The notes under the pieces were generated by a model that was not told the DNA's origin, ran no database searches, and was given only the letters and a program-made list of their open reading frames with translations. The translations under genes were made by a program, and so were the position numbers. From Diacronema lutheri (Eukaryota; Haptophyta; Pavlovophyceae; Pavlovales; Pavlovaceae), in NCBI GenBank assembly GCA_019448385.1, contig JAGTXO010000024.1, positions 350,001 to 414,000 on the forward strand: a stretch of 64,000 bases of DNA, written 5' to 3'. Below are positions 21,220-32,598 of the stretch, in pieces; position 1 is the stretch's first letter; every line of letters starts with the position of its first letter.

Positions 21220-23374
21220 ATGCGCGCGGTCATCCTCGCGCTGATGGCGACGACGGTGCTGATTGCGGTGGCGTCGCTCGTCACGGTGTATACGTCGGGC
21301 GAGACGATCGCGGCCGTGCACTACCAGGCCTCGATCGTCGACGAGGCCAGCCTGCGCGCGCGCGCGGGCGCGCCCGTGCCGCGCGCCGGTTTGGCGCGCG
21401 CCGACGGCGCGGCGGCGGCGGCGGCGGCGGGGGCGGGCGAGGCGGCGGCGGGCGAAGCGGCGCCACCCGCACGCGCGGTGGCGCCCGCCGAGGGCGCGTG
21501 CGCGCGCGCGCTCGACCTGCCGTTCGTGCAGTCCGTCTGGTCCGAGCGGCGCGAGCTGATCGTCTCGTTCTCAAACGGCGACGGGATGGACATGGCGGGC
21601 AACCTCTACGCGCACGCGACGGCGGCAGGGATCCGACACATCGCCTTTGGCGCGATGGACGCGCTCGGACTCCGCAGGATGGCCGCCGCGCGCATCCCGT
21701 GCTTCCCGATGCGCGGCGCGGCGAGCGGCGGCTCTGGCGCGATCGGCTGGGGCGGCGCCGCGTTCAGGAACCTCGGCGTGCGCAAGATCACGCTGCTCAT
21801 CGACCTGCTCGAGCTGGGCGTGAACACGGTGCTCGTCGACGCGGACACGGTCCTGCTCCGCGACCCGCTCCCCTACTTGCGCCAGTGGCCCGACGCCGAC
21901 GTGCTCGCGTCGACGGACCACCTGACCAACTCGACGGACGACCTTGGCCTCGAGGACCTCGAGGTGGCGCATTCGCACTGGAACGTGGGCTTCTTCTTCA
22001 TCAAGGCGAGCGCCGTGCCCTTCGCGCGCGCGTGGCGCGAGCTCCTCGTGCGCAAGCCGCACTGGTGGGACCAACATGCGTTCGGCTGGCTGCTGCGGCA
22101 GGGCGTTGCGGGCGACGGAAAGGGGCCGGGCGCGGGCGGGCCGAACGGGCCGGGCTGGGACCTCAAGGGGGACAAGGCGGGGCTGTCGGACCCGCGCCTC
22201 TTCCGCTGCTTCACCAACCATTCGCTCGTCTGCGGCACGCTGCCCGTCGCCTCCTTCGCCAACGGGCACGTCGGCCTCGTGCAGCGGCTCCACGCGCGGC
22301 TGCCGCGGCCCCTCTACTTTGTGCACGCCACGCACCAGTACTCTGCGGGCGCGGGCAAGCGGCACCGGCTGCGCGAGGCGGGCGTGTGGATCGACCCGCC
22401 CGAGTATTACGACCCGCCCGGCGGCCTGCTCTACGCGCCGCTCGCGTTACCGGACGGTTTGCTCCACCCGCGCGGCGTGGACGGCAAGCCCCTCTTCGCG
22501 CCGCAGCTGGCCTTCCTCGACACGGCGCACAACCATTCGGCGCACCCGGCGCTGCTCGCGCACTTTGCGCTCACGCACGCGCAGATCGCGCACGTGCGCG
22601 ACGGCGTCGCGGCCGCGTGGGCGCTCGGCCGCAAGCTCATCCTGCCGCCCCTCGCGTGTGGCTTTGACCGCGGCCCCTTCCCGCACCTGGGCAAGTCGCC
22701 GGGCGCGACGGCGCAGAGGCTGCCGATCGAGCCGTGCCCGCTCGACTACGTCTTCGACCTCGAGCGCCGCGCCGGCGCGCGCGACGGCGCCGCAGCCGCG
22801 CCCGCGCTCCTCGAGATCTCGCGCGAGTATTCGATGCTCAACAGCACGCGCACGCCTCCCTCCCTCCTCGCCAGCGCGCACCGTGCGAGCGCGCTGCCGG
22901 CGGGCGAGGGCGCGGCGGGCGTGCGCCGGCTGTGGGCCGCGCACCGCCTCGTCGAGCTCGCGCAGCTGCCGCCCGCCTTTGGCCCCTCGTCCCTCCTCTC
23001 GCCATCGCAGCAGCGCGCGCTCCGCGAGGCCCTCGCGCACTACACGGACGTCTGGTGCTGCGTCAACCCGATACGATGTGCGCGGCGCGCGCGCGCGGCT
23101 GCGCTGACGCGCTCGCTCCTCAGTTCCCGCCACGTCGCCACCCCCTCCCCTCCTTCCCCCTGCCCCTCCGTCGCCCTGCCGTCCGCGCGCCGCAGGGGGC
23201 CTGCCCGGGCACGTGCTCTATGACGCGCTCTACGACGTGGTGCCGCACACGGACCGGCTCGGGCGGACGTGGACGTGCCCGTGGCACATTGCCATCGGCG
23301 CGGCCAAGCCGCGCTGCGCCGATGGCAATGTGCCACGGGCACGTGGCACATTGCCAACGGCCGGGTTGAGGTAG
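21220..23374 (+). CDS. Type II membrane glycosyltransferase, GT77-like (nucleotide-diphospho-sugar transferase)
   Basis: Exons 21220-23077 and 23196-23374; intron GTGCGCGG...CCGCAG; 678 residues. An N-terminal signal anchor (VILALMATTVLIAVASLVTVY) is followed by an Ala-rich stem and a luminal domain. ELIVSFSNGDGMDMAGNLY, IDLLELGVNTVLVDADTVLLRDP (DxD-type metal site in VDADTV), DHLTNSTDD, NVGFFFIKAS and the WWDQHAF segment are the order seen in plant RRA/XEG113-type arabinosyltransferases. It probably acts in the Golgi on glycoproteins or wall polymers; the donor sugar cannot be told. Joining exon 2 continues the domain with GLPGHVLYDALYDVVP. The C-terminal 35 codons run through a strong hairpin (23273-23344), so the true end may differ. 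Confidence 0.8.
23273..23344. repeat. Perfect 29-bp inverted repeat with 14-nt loop
   Basis: Arms 23273-23301 and 23316-23344 are exactly complementary (core GTGGCACATTGCCATCGG). A third partial copy of GTGGCACATTGCCA follows at 23343-23356. It overlaps the predicted 3' end of the glycosyltransferase gene. Confidence 0.92.
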
Positions 23375-23459
23375 CCGTCGACGAGCGTCAAACTTGATGA
23401 GTAGAAATTCCCGAGTGACTCCCGACACGTTTCCGACACGAGGAAGGGCGGCGGGCGCC

Positions 23460-24073
23460 ATGGAATTGAAGACGAGCGTCAAGTGCGCGCTCGCCGCCGC
23501 CGAGTCGGGCCGGCCATTTTGCGAGGCGCACGCCCGCAACCTGCCCTTCTCTGGTTCGCCGCGCGCCGCACCGCTTGCCACCGCCGACGCGCGCGCGCGC
23601 GAGCCCCGGCCGGCCGCAGGTACCTGCTGAGCAGCGTGTGCGGCGTCGACCTGTCCGACGGCGACGAGGACGGCGCGCAGGCTCTGTCGCGCAAGCTCAT
23701 GGCAGACCCGGGCTACGAGGACGCGCCCGACGACGTGCTCCCGCAGCCGCACGCGCCCAGTTGGCTCGGCGGCGGTGGCGGCGGCGGCGGCGGCGACGAT
23801 GCGCGCGGCGGCGACGGCAGATACGCGGCGCCTCCGGCCGTGCGGTACGCGCCGCCCGACGTGCCGCCGAGCGGCGCGGCCGCCAGCGACGGCGTGCCCG
23901 CCACGTGGCGCGAGGGGCCCGCGGCGGCATCGCCCGAGCCCGCCGCCGGCCCGTCGGGCGCAAACTTGCTCGACGACCTCAACGCGCTCATGGCGCGCGT
24001 GGAGGAGCTCGAGGCGGCCGGCGACCTGGACGCAGCGGCCAGGCTGCTCAGCGGCGCCGTGCAGCGACGATGA
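23460..24073 (+). CDS. Small acidic protein of unknown function
   Basis: Exons 23460-23482 and 23620-24073; 158 residues. The start has a good context (GCCATGG). Exon 1 encodes MELKTSVK, and the phase-2 intron (AA|GTGCGCGC...GCCGCAG|G) restores KYLLSSVCGVDLSDGDEDG. The middle is glycine-rich and disordered. The end (NLLDDLNALMARVEELEAAG) is a predicted amphipathic or coiled-coil helix. I recognise no family. An alternative is that the frame begins further upstream without this intron. Confidence 0.55.
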
Positions 24074-24213
24074 CCCCGCGACGGGCGTCCCACAGGCCGC
24101 GTTGGCGCCGGCAGCGCACCCCCACGCCTGCTCCCGGCGGGGCACTTCCGTCACTGATGAGCCGTCGAGTCGGAACTCGGAAGTCAACATCAAACTGACA
24201 AACTCGACAGCTC

Positions 24214-25221
24214 ATGGCAGTCACCAGGGGTCCGAGGCAGTCCGAGGGCCTCAGAGGGGAGCCAGCTGCTGCTCTCGAGCTGCTCGCGGGGTGTGCGACG
24301 CCGCTGCCGCCGTCGCCGAGCCTGTCGCCGGCCCCGCCGCCGTTTTTGAGGCCACCGTCCTCGCCGCCGCCACCGCCGCCACCCGCACCGCTGCCGCCGG
24401 CCGCGCCGCCACGCTCGCCGCCGCAAGCCGCGCCGCCGCGCCCACCGCCGCCGCCGAGCCCATCGCCGCCGAGCCCGCCGCCGCCGCCCCCCTTGCCTTC
24501 GCCTTTGTCGCCGCCGCCCCCGTCGCCGCCGCCCCCTTCGCCGCCGGACTTGCCGCCGCTGCCGCCCGCGCTGCCGCAGGACCCGCCGCCGCGCCCGCGG
24601 AGCCCGCCGCCATCGCCTCGCGCCGAGCCCTTCCCGCCACCGCGGCCGCCGCGGCCGTTACCGTCGGCGCCGCCGCCGAGCCCGCCACCGCTCGACCGTG
24701 CGGCCACGCGCGTCGTGCACGCCGAGCTCGCGATGAGCGGCAGCGGAAGTCGAGTGGGCGTCGGCCGCGCGGCGGGGCGCGCTGCGCGGGGCGATCGCCG
24801 ACGCGGTGCCCGCGCCGCTGGCGGCGTGCGCGTCGAGGCGGTCGGGCGCGCCGAGCCGGCGCGGGCGGCACCGGTGCGCGTCGCCTTCCCCGTCGCGCAG
24901 CCGGCCGGCGCCGCCGGCGGCGCGCCGCTCGAGGCCGTGCTCGACGGCGCGCCGCTTGGCGCGCGCGTGCGGCGCGCGGCGCGACAGCGCGCGGCCGAGC
25001 GCACCTCGGGCCCCGCGCTGAGCGTCGCACAGCTCGTGGCAGTTGCGCTCTTGCTGCTCGTCGCCCTCGGCTGCGCGCTCGAGTCGCGCCAGGTCGCCGC
25101 GCTGCGCGGATTGTACCGGGCCGTACGCGGGGCTCACTGTCTACACGCGCGGCCTCAGAAATCTGCGATCGCCTGGCGTTGCACGACGGAGTACTGCTGC
25201 TCGTTCTTGAAGACGCGGTAG
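24214..25221 (+). CDS. Candidate proline-rich (PPSPP) membrane protein, frame disturbed
   Basis: After about 30 residues the frame encodes a long PPSPPPP-type tract (24298-24690). A short globular segment starting ATRVVHAELAMSGS follows, then a C-terminal hydrophobic helix (VAQLVAVALLLLVALGCAL). Hydroxyproline-rich proteins of this plan are common in algal walls and surfaces. Between about 24745 and 24830 a different frame (EVEWASAARRGALRGAIADAV) looks more protein-like than the one in use. This suggests two compensating indels, or sequencing errors. The 3' end overlaps the 3' end of RAD50 on the opposite strand by 67 bp. Start and integrity are uncertain. Confidence 0.35.
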   Translation: MAVTRGPRQSEGLRGEPAAALELLAGCATPLPPSPSLSPAPPPFLRPPSSPPPPPPPAPLPPAAPPRSPPQAAPPRPPPPPSPSPPSPPPPPPLPSPLSPPPPSPPPPSPPDLPPLPPALPQDPPPRPRSPPPSPRAEPFPPPRPPRPLPSAPPPSPPPLDRAATRVVHAELAMSGSGSRVGVGRAAGRAARGDRRRGARAAGGVRVEAVGRAEPARAAPVRVAFPVAQPAGAAGGAPLEAVLDGAPLGARVRRAARQRAAERTSGPALSVAQLVAVALLLLVALGCALESRQVAALRGLYRAVRGAHCLHARPQKSAIAWRCTTEYCCSFLKTR

Positions 25222-28200
25222 AAGTAGTCTGCGTTCTCCGCGCGGCCAATCTGCGCAAGGGGCGCGGCGCGGCGCGGGTCGGCGCGGGTCGGCGCGGGTC
25301 GGCGCGGGTCGGCGCGGCGCGGCGCGGCGCGGCGCGGTTCGGCGCGGTACGGCGCGGCGCGCACGAGCTGCACGAAGGGCTCGTCGTGCGTGATGACGAT
25401 GAGCTGAAAGTTGGCCTGCGAGCGGCGCTGCGTGATGATCTCGTTGAGCGCGCGCGCAAAGGACTCGACGTTGGCGTGGTCGAGGTTGGTCGTGGGCTCG
25501 TCGAGGGCGAGGATGCCGCAATTGAGGCAGAACGTCTCGGCGAGCGCGAGGCGGATGATGAGCGACGCGAGGACCTTCTGCCCCGCTGAGCAGCGGCCGC
25601 GCATGTCGAGACGCGCATCGCCGCGCCGCATCACGACGCGGTACCTGTGGATGCGCTTGCCGCTCGCGGTCTCGCCCTCGTGCTCGGACTGGATCTCGAT
25701 CGAGTCGATGTCGTGCCCCTGGTACGTGCGCTGCCACAGCTCGCGTATCGTGCCGTTGATGTCCGCCATCTTCTTGGAGTGGAAGCGCATCAGCGAGCGG
25801 TCGAGGGCCTTGTAGTACGTGTCGAGGTCGCGCACGACGGTCGTGTGCGTGGCGAGCTCGATGCTCTTCGCGCGGTGCGCGGCGTCAACACCCTTGTACT
25901 CGCCCGACTTGAGCTCGCCCTCCGTCCGGTTTCGCTGCGCCTCCGTGGCCTTGCGCTTGCCTACGGCCTCGGCGCGACGTGCGCCCATCTCGTGCAGCCG
26001 CGCCTCCGCCAGCGCGAGCAGCTCGCGGGGCGACGTGCCGTCCGCGGCGCGCTCGGCGTCGAGCGCGGCGGTCGCGGCCTCAAGCTCGCGCTCCACCTCG
26101 CGCAGCTCCGCGCGGATCCGGCGCACGCGCAAATTCTCGCGCAGCTCGGCCACCTCCGCCTCGGCGCGCGTGAGCGACCGCGACGCGTCGACGGCGCGCG
26201 CGGCGAGGGCGTCGGCGTCGTGCGCGCACGCGCCGAGCTTGGCGGTGCACTCGGCCTCGGCAGCGATCGCCTCGTCGAGCTCGCGCTGCGCCTCTGCGCC
26301 GCCATGCTGCACCACCTGCCCCTGCAGCGAGCGGAAGCGGGCGGCGCGGCCGGCGAGCTCGCGCGCCGCCGCCGACGCCGCGCGCTCGTCCGCTTCGAGG
26401 CGCGCCTTGCCGGCGGCGCGCGCGGCCTCGGCGGCGTTGAGCGCAGCCTGCAGCGGCTGCGCCGACGCGCCAAGCTGCGTCACCGCCGCCTCGAGCGGCG
26501 CCACGCGCTCGCGCGCGCGCCGCACAGCTTTTTCATCGGCCTGCGCCTTGTCAAGCGCCCTGCGCGCGGGAGGGGACAGGGAAGGGGGGCGGGTGGGGAT
26601 TGGGGGGGGGGGGGGGTACAACGCGCGGGCGCGGCGCACACGCGCGGGCGCGTGAGCGCGCGGCAGCGGCGCACACGGCTCGTTCGCACCCGCCCGCACG
26701 CCCACGCCGCGCCGCGCCGCGCGCCGCGCGCCACGCACCGCTCGGCGGCCTGCAGCTCGTCGCGCAGGTCGCGCGCGCGCGTGTCGGCGGCGCGCTGCGT
26801 GGCGTCCGACTTGTCCGCGCGCTCGAGCAGCCGCGCGTGCTCGGCTTCGAGTGCATCGACGCGCGCGGCGGCGGCGCGCACGTCAGCGACGACCTCATCG
26901 GCCGAGCGCGCGCCCGTCGTGTCCGTCGCGTCGTTGCACAGGTCGACGTCGCGCTTGGCGGCGAGGAATTCGTCAACGGCGGGCGCGAGGCGCTCGACGC
27001 CCGCGACGGCGCGCGCCGCCGCATCGTGCGCGGCGCGCGCGGCGGCGTCGGCAGCGTCGGCCGCCTCTGCGGCGGCCGTTGCATCGCGCAGCTCGTCGAG
27101 CGCGCGCGCGCGCTGCGCGTCGAGTGCGGCGAGCTCGGCGCGGCACGCGTTGAGCTTGCGCGCGGCGGGCGCGAGGTCGTTCAGCTCGACGAGCCGCCGC
27201 TCGGCGCGCGACAGCTCGGCCTGCACGTCGGCCTCGCCCGTGGCGGAGCGCGCGACGAGCGCTTTAAAGCTCGCCTCGACTGCCGCGCGCTCGTCCGGCC
27301 GCACGCCGCGCGCGCACAGCTTGCACGCGTGCGCGTCGTCGAGCTGGCGGCGCGCGGCGGTGACGAAGCCGGGCACGAAGCGCACGAGCGCGAGGTCGTT
27401 GGACGCGGCGACAAGCTCGTCCTGCGCGCTCCTGATCAGCGCGTCGACATCCGCGGCCGGCTCGAGCAGCGCCACCTCGCCGCGCGCGCGCACCGCCTCC
27501 TCCGCGACGCGCAGCTCGCGCTGCTTGGCGCGCACCATCGCCTCGCGCGCCTTGGCCGAGCCGCCGAGCTCGGCGAGCGCGCGGCGCGCGTCGGCGGCGC
27601 GCTCGGTGGCGCGGCCGAGCTCGGCGGCGCGCACGTCGCGCGCCGCGCGCGCCGCGCGGCCGAGCGAGCCGTCGACAAGCGTGCGCCGGGCGTCGCGCGC
27701 GCCGTCGAGGAGCACCGCGAGATCCTCGCGCAGCGCGTCGAGCGCGCGGCCGATCTCGTCGTCGCGCCTGTTGCGCGCGGCGAGCCGGTCGTCGTAGCGC
27801 TGCGCGGCGGCGGTGCGCTCGTTGGCGCCGTCGATCTCGGCGAGCAGCGCCTTCTGCGCGAGCTTCGCGCAGGCGAGCTCGCGCGCACTCGCCGTCAGCT
27901 TGCCGCGCAAGTTGTCGGCCGCGCGCGCGTCGCGCAGCTCGTCGAGTGCCGCCTCCTCCGCATCGAGGCGCGCGCGCAGCGTGCCGACGGCGGCGGCGGC
28001 GGCGGCGGCGGCGGAGCTCGAGGCGCCTCGACTCGCGCCAGCGCTCGTCTGCGTGAGCTCGGCGCCACCGCCGCCGCCGCCGCACGACGACTCGGCGCGC
28101 GCCTCCGCCGCGCTCAGCTCGGCGCGCGCGTCGCGCAGCTCGCGCTCGGCGCGCGCCAGCTCGGCGCGCGTCGAGCGCAGCTCGAGGGACGCGCGCTCAA

Positions 28201-29620
28201 CGTCAGCGGTGAGCGCGGCGACCCCATTGCGCTCCGCGTCGCGCGCGTCCGCGGCGAGCGCCTCGCGCGCGTGCAGCTCGGCGGCGAGCGCGCGCTCAAA
28301 CTCGGCGACGGCGGCGGGCGTGTACGGCGCGCGCGCGCGCGCGGCCGCGGCGGGCGCGATCTCGGGCGCGAGCTCGCCGAGCGCCGCGTCGCGGTCGGCC
28401 TCGCGCAGTCGCGCAGAGTTCGCCTCGGCGCGCAGCTGCGCCGCGCGGTCGCGCGCCGCCGCCTGCGCCGCGTCGAGCGCGGCGCGGCGCGATGCGAGCT
28501 CGGCCGCGTCGCGCCGCGCCGCCGCCTCGTCGCGCCGCCGGCGCGCCTGCGTCGCCGTGTGCTCGTCAAGTGCGCGCTGCAGCTCGTCGTCGGCGCGCTC
28601 ACGCTGCAGCTCGCGCCCAAACTGCGCGCCGAGGTTGGAGCACACCTCCTCCGCCTGCGCGCGCTTCTCGCGCGCCGCCACGCGCAGCGCGGCCGCGTCG
28701 CGCTCGAGGCTCGCCGCGCGCGCCGCGCGCTCGCGCAGGCCGTCGAGCTGCGCGCCGAGCGTCGCGGCGGCCTCGTCGTGCTCGGCGATGCGCCGCTGTA
28801 ACTTGTCGAGCTCGGCGCGGTCCGCCTCGGCGCTTGCGCTCAGCCGGCGCGCCGCCTGCAGCCGCGCCTCGGCGCCGTCCGCCTCGGCTCGCAGCACCTT
28901 GACGTGCGCATGCAGCTCATTCTTGTGCCGGCGTATCTCGTCCATCGCCTTTGTGTACCGCGCGGACGCGAAGATCTCGTCAAAGCGCTTCTTGAGCGTC
29001 GCGTCGTCGCCGAGACACCAGTTGGCCTCCTCCTGGTGGCAGAAGATCACGTTGTCGAGGATGGCGTGCGAGACGCCCATCAGCTGCGGCACCTGCTTGT
29101 TCAGGTCGGCGCACTTGGTCGAGAGCGTCACCTTGGCGCCCGTCGAGTCGAGCGTCGTGAGCACCGACTCGAGCGCCTTGTACTCCTTCTTCTTCTGCCG
29201 CTGCGTCAGGTTGAACGAGCGCGAGCACACCACCGGCTTGCCGTCGGCCGAGCGGAAGCGCAGCTTGATCTGCCCCTTCACCTCCTGCGCGCCGCGGCGT
29301 CCCCGGCGGGGGGGGGGGGGGGGGGGGGGGCACGCGCATCGATCGGCGCGGGCGGCGCGCAGGTGCAGCGCGGCGCGGCGCTAAGATGCGCGCGCCGTCG
29401 TGCTCGCGAGGTTGGGATCGTGGACAAAATTCTGGCCATTCTTGCAGTTTGGCGGCAGATCGCCCGTCGTCGCCTGCTTGAGGCACTCGATGATCGTCGT
29501 CTTGCCGCAGCCGTTCTGCCCGACGATCACCGTGAGCGGCTTGTAGAACTCGACGGTCTGCGGCTCAAACGGCGAGTACGAGCGGATGCCCTGGATCTGC
29601 AGCCTCTCGATGGACGTCAT
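25155..29620 (-). CDS. RAD50: DNA double-strand-break repair protein RAD50
   Basis: Exons 29620-29396, 29284-26739, 26559-25365, 25250-25155; 1,353 residues (human 1,312). This is the ATPase and tether subunit of the MRE11-RAD50-NBS1 complex in the nucleus. It shows [15 protein letters not shown] and Walker [11 protein letters not shown], a Q-loop region (CHQEEANW) and a long coiled coil. The zinc hook is CKLC, in [12 protein letters not shown]. Near the end are the ABC signature [20 protein letters not shown], Walker [15 protein letters not shown], the H-loop VITHDEPF and the terminal [12 protein letters not shown]. Intron 1 needs a GC donor (ACG|GCGCGC). The third intron (25251-25364) is 114 bp and stop-free. 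Introns 1 and 2 each contain a poly-C tract on the coding strand. Confidence 0.97.
25262..25360. repeat. Short tandem repeats in RAD50 intron 3
   Basis: Successive GGCGCGGGTC decamers turn into GGCGC pentamers. The array fills most of the 114-bp intron and leaves it open in the RAD50 frame. Confidence 0.85.
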
Positions 29621-29958
29621 CCGCGCCTGTGCAGGCGAGCGCCCGCGCGGGCCGGCGGGCGGGCGGGGGTGGGCGCGCGCATGCGCGCGCGCAGACGGGC
29701 GGGCGAACGGACGGGCGGGCGGGCGGGCGAGCGGGCGTTGGCGGCCTAGCCGTAGCGCGCGACAGGCGCGGCGCACGACGCGCATGCGCGCGCGCGCCGA
29801 CGCGCACCGGCGCGACGACGACCCGAGCGTTCGCCGCCTTACGGCCACTCCACGCAGGCCAGACCTCCAACTCTCCCGCGCGGCGGCGTCTGCAAAGCTT
29901 GCGGGCTGACTTCATGTTGTCAATCTTCAATAATGCTGATTTTGCTTGCGTCAGCACG

Positions 29959-30029
29959 GCGGATATAGTCTAGGGGTTATGACTCCTCGTTGTGGCCGAG
30001 GTAGCGGGAGTTCGATTCTCCCTATCCGC
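29959..30029 (+). tRNA. tRNA-His (anticodon GTG)
   Basis: The acceptor stem GCGGATA/TATCCGC pairs fully. The anticodon stem CCTCG/CGAGG encloses the loop TTGTGGC with anticodon GTG, and the T arm is GGGAG-TTCGATT-CTCCC. The D-arm contains AGGGGTTA. Anticodon region and T loop resemble cytosolic eukaryotic tRNA-His. The G at -1 and CCA are not encoded, as expected in eukaryotes. No intron is present. It lies in a pocket of lower G+C between RAD50 and the HAD phosphatase. Confidence 0.93.
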
Positions 30030-30308
30030 TTGCCATTTTGGCGCAAATTGGCAATTGCCAATGCTCGCAATTTGGCAATGCTCGCCTTTTGGCGTCCTAC
30101 CGCGTCCTCGCCATCCGTGCCGGCGTGCACAGGGTCGTCGCCTGAACTCCAGACCAACGCTGCGCGCGCTGTTCACTAAGACCATGGCCCGGGCCTCATC
30201 AGCGCATGGCCCGGTGCGCATTCGCTCCCCCCCCCTCCCCCCCCCCCCCCCCCCCCCCCGGCCATCAACTACGAGCGCGCGCAGCTGGCCGCTCGCGCAC
30301 GCTCGAAC
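30030..30308. other. Intergenic, with C tract and fragment of a dispersed repeat
   Basis: Contains repeated GCAATTTGGCAATGCTCGCC-like words (30050-30095). A copy of the GGCGTGCACAGGGTCG dispersed repeat lies at 30120-30150, and a nearly pure C tract at 30227-30259. Confidence 0.7.
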
Positions 30309-31071
30309 TTACAGGCGCTCGAGCACGCTCTCGAGGTCGAGCACCGAGCGCACGACGTGCGACGGCCGTGGCCCGCCGAGTCGGCCACCGTCGCCGTCGG
30401 CCCCGCCGCCGCCGCCGTCCGCACGCACCCACACGGTCGCGAGCAGACCGGCGTTGATGCCACCCTGCACGTCGGCGGCGAGGCTGTCGCCGACCATGAT
30501 CGTCTCGTCCGCGCGCGCGCCCACCAGCGCGAGCGCCGTCGCGAAGATGGACGCGTCCGGCTTGGCGCGCGGCTGCTCGCCCGAGACGATAATACGTTCG
30601 CCGAAGAGCCGCGCGAGACCGCACGCGCCGATCTTGGCGCGCTGCACGTCGGCGTGGCCGTTGGTCACGACGCCGGTGCGGTAGCCTGCCGCCTGCACGC
30701 GCTCGACCATCGCGGACACGTCGGGCGCCAGCCGGAAGCGCGCGAGCCGCTCGGCCGCCCACGCGTCGTGCACGTCGCGCGCGAGCGCAACGTCGGCGCC
30801 GTCTGCGCCGCCACCGCCCGCGAGCGCGCGCGCCCACAGCGCGGTGCGCCAGCGGTCGACCGGCTCGGCCGACCCATTGGGCGGGAACGGCTCAGCGCCG
30901 AGCAGCGCGCGAAACGCGCGCGCGGCGCGCGCGGCCTCCTCGTCGCCCAGCTCGCGCCGGCGCGCGCCGAGCGCGCTCGCGGCGGCGATGGCCGCGTCGT
31001 CGATGCGCGAGGTGGGCACGAGCGTGTCGTCCAGGTCGAATAGCACCGCCGCGCACCGCCGCGGCGCCACC

Positions 31072-31111
<40 letters not shown>

Positions 31112-31112
31112 T
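30309..31112 (-). CDS. HAD-superfamily phosphatase, N-acylneuraminate-9-phosphatase-like
   Basis: 267 residues from the ATG at 31112. Motif I is FDLDDTL (nucleophile and acid/base Asp), motif II VVTNGH, motif III KPDASIF after SGEQPRA, and motif IV VGDSLAADVQGG. A helical cap domain lies between motifs I and II. The organisation is HAD subfamily IA, closest in order to NANP and REG-2-like phosphatases. The substrate is unknown. The first 15 residues are almost all alanine and are encoded by a GCC repeat. A longer upstream frame exists, but it lacks conservation and would overlap the divergent neighbour. Confidence 0.85.
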
Positions 31113-31176
31113 CCGCGCCCCCGCCGTTCGCGTGGCGCTCGCCCCGCTCTCGAGCGGCCACCCTCGCGCGCTAGCG
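31113..31176. promoter_or_regulatory. Divergent promoter region (64 bp)
   Basis: Only 64 bp separate the start codons of the HAD phosphatase and the Popeye-domain gene, so their promoters must overlap. I see no clear TATA box. Confidence 0.45.
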
Positions 31177-32598
31177 ATGGCGCCAAGCTCGGACGGCCGG
31201 CGCTCCCACTCGCGGCGCGCCGCGCTGCTGCTGCTGCTCGCGTGCGCGGCGCCGGCGGCGGACTCGCTGCGCGCGCGCGCGCCCACACTCCGGCGCGCAT
31301 CGGGCCCTTGCCGCGCGCGGCCGCGCGCGGCCGCGCCCGCGCCGCCGGCCGAGCCGCGGCCGAGCGAGAGCATCTTCACCGGCCGGTGGGTCGAGCCGGA
31401 CAAGCCGCCGCGCGAGGAGGCGTCGCTGCTCACGCTCGCGGTCGTCGCGCAGGGCGCGCTTGACGACTACCGGCGCGGACGCGGCCTCAACGGCACGCGC
31501 CTCTCGCAGGAGTGGACGCGCCTGCTCGCACGCGTCGACCGCGGCGACTTTCGGTGGGAGTTCCTCACGCCGTGGCGGCGCGAGCCGCTCACGCCGGTGG
31601 ACAAGGCGATCGTCTGCGCCTCTTTCATCAGCGCGGCGATCATCTCGCAGGAGATCTGGGACCCCGAGGCATCGCTCTGGGACCACTGTGCGCGCGCGCG
31701 CCGCGCGCCGCGCCCGCGACGCCCGCCGCGCCCGCCGCGCCCGCCGCGCCCGCCGTGATGCCGCGCGCGCGCGCGCGCACGCCGCCGCCGCCGGCGGCAT
31801 TTGATGCCGCGCCCCGCAGTAAGTTACCTCGTCTTCTTCTTTGCGTACGCGATCGCGAACAACAGCACGCTCCGCCAGCTCGCCATCCTCGGCTCGACCT
31901 TTGAGATCTTCGCCTTCTTGTTTGATGAGGGCGGGCCCGAGCGCGCGGAGATCGTGCCCGTCTCGTACGAGCTGCTCTTCATCGTGATCAACTCGTACTA
32001 CGCGCTGCGCGCCTACATCGCGGAGCAGCCGGTCGAGCTGGCGGACGTGGAGCGGCGCGTGTACGAGGCGTGCTTCCAGCCGACGGGCCTCAGCCCACGC
32101 CAGTTTGTCAAGCTGCTCGAGCGCGCCGAGTGGCACGTGAGCGTTGACGGCGAGCTGCTGTGCGAGCAGGGCGCGCCGGTGAAGGACGTCTTCGTGCCGC
32201 TCTCGGGCAACTTCTCGATCGTCACGGCCGAGCGCGGGCGCGTTGCGCTGATCGGGCTCTACAATCTCGTCGGCGAGGTCTCGCTCCTCGAGAACTTGCA
32301 GTCGGCCGGCGGCTCGTTCCACAAGCGCGCGATCGCGTCGATGCTCGCCGAGCCGGGCTCGACGTACGTGCGCTGGCCGCAGCGCGCCTTCTACGAGCTG
32401 ATGCAGGAGGACGCGGACTTTGCGGGCGCGATGCAGCTCATGATCTCCAAGGCCCTCTCCCGCAAGCTCCTCGCGCTCTGGGAGACGGACGAGCCCGCCG
32501 ACGCGCGGGCGCGCGCCGCGGGCGGCGGCGAGCCGCTCGCGCGCGCGGGCGCGCTCGCCGCCACCGCCCGGCGCGACGAGCGCGAGGGCGGCAAATGA
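31177..32598 (+). CDS. Popeye-domain (cyclic-nucleotide-binding-like) protein with N-terminal targeting sequence
   Basis: Exons 31177-31687 and 31820-32598; phase-1 intron CACT|GTGCGC...CCGCAG; 429 residues. The N terminus (RRAALLLLLACAAPAADSLRA) looks like a signal peptide. Followed by an Arg-rich stretch, it could be a bipartite plastid leader. After the exon junction, LSYLVFFFAYAIANN and a second hydrophobic stretch precede the Popeye core. The core has YELLFIVINSYYALRAYI, VYEACFQPTGLSPRQFVKLL, LCEQGAPVKDVFVPLSGNF and LIGLYNLVGEVSLLE. Popeye proteins in animals are cAMP-binding membrane proteins; their role in algae is not known to me. The last 40 residues are disordered. Confidence 0.78.
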
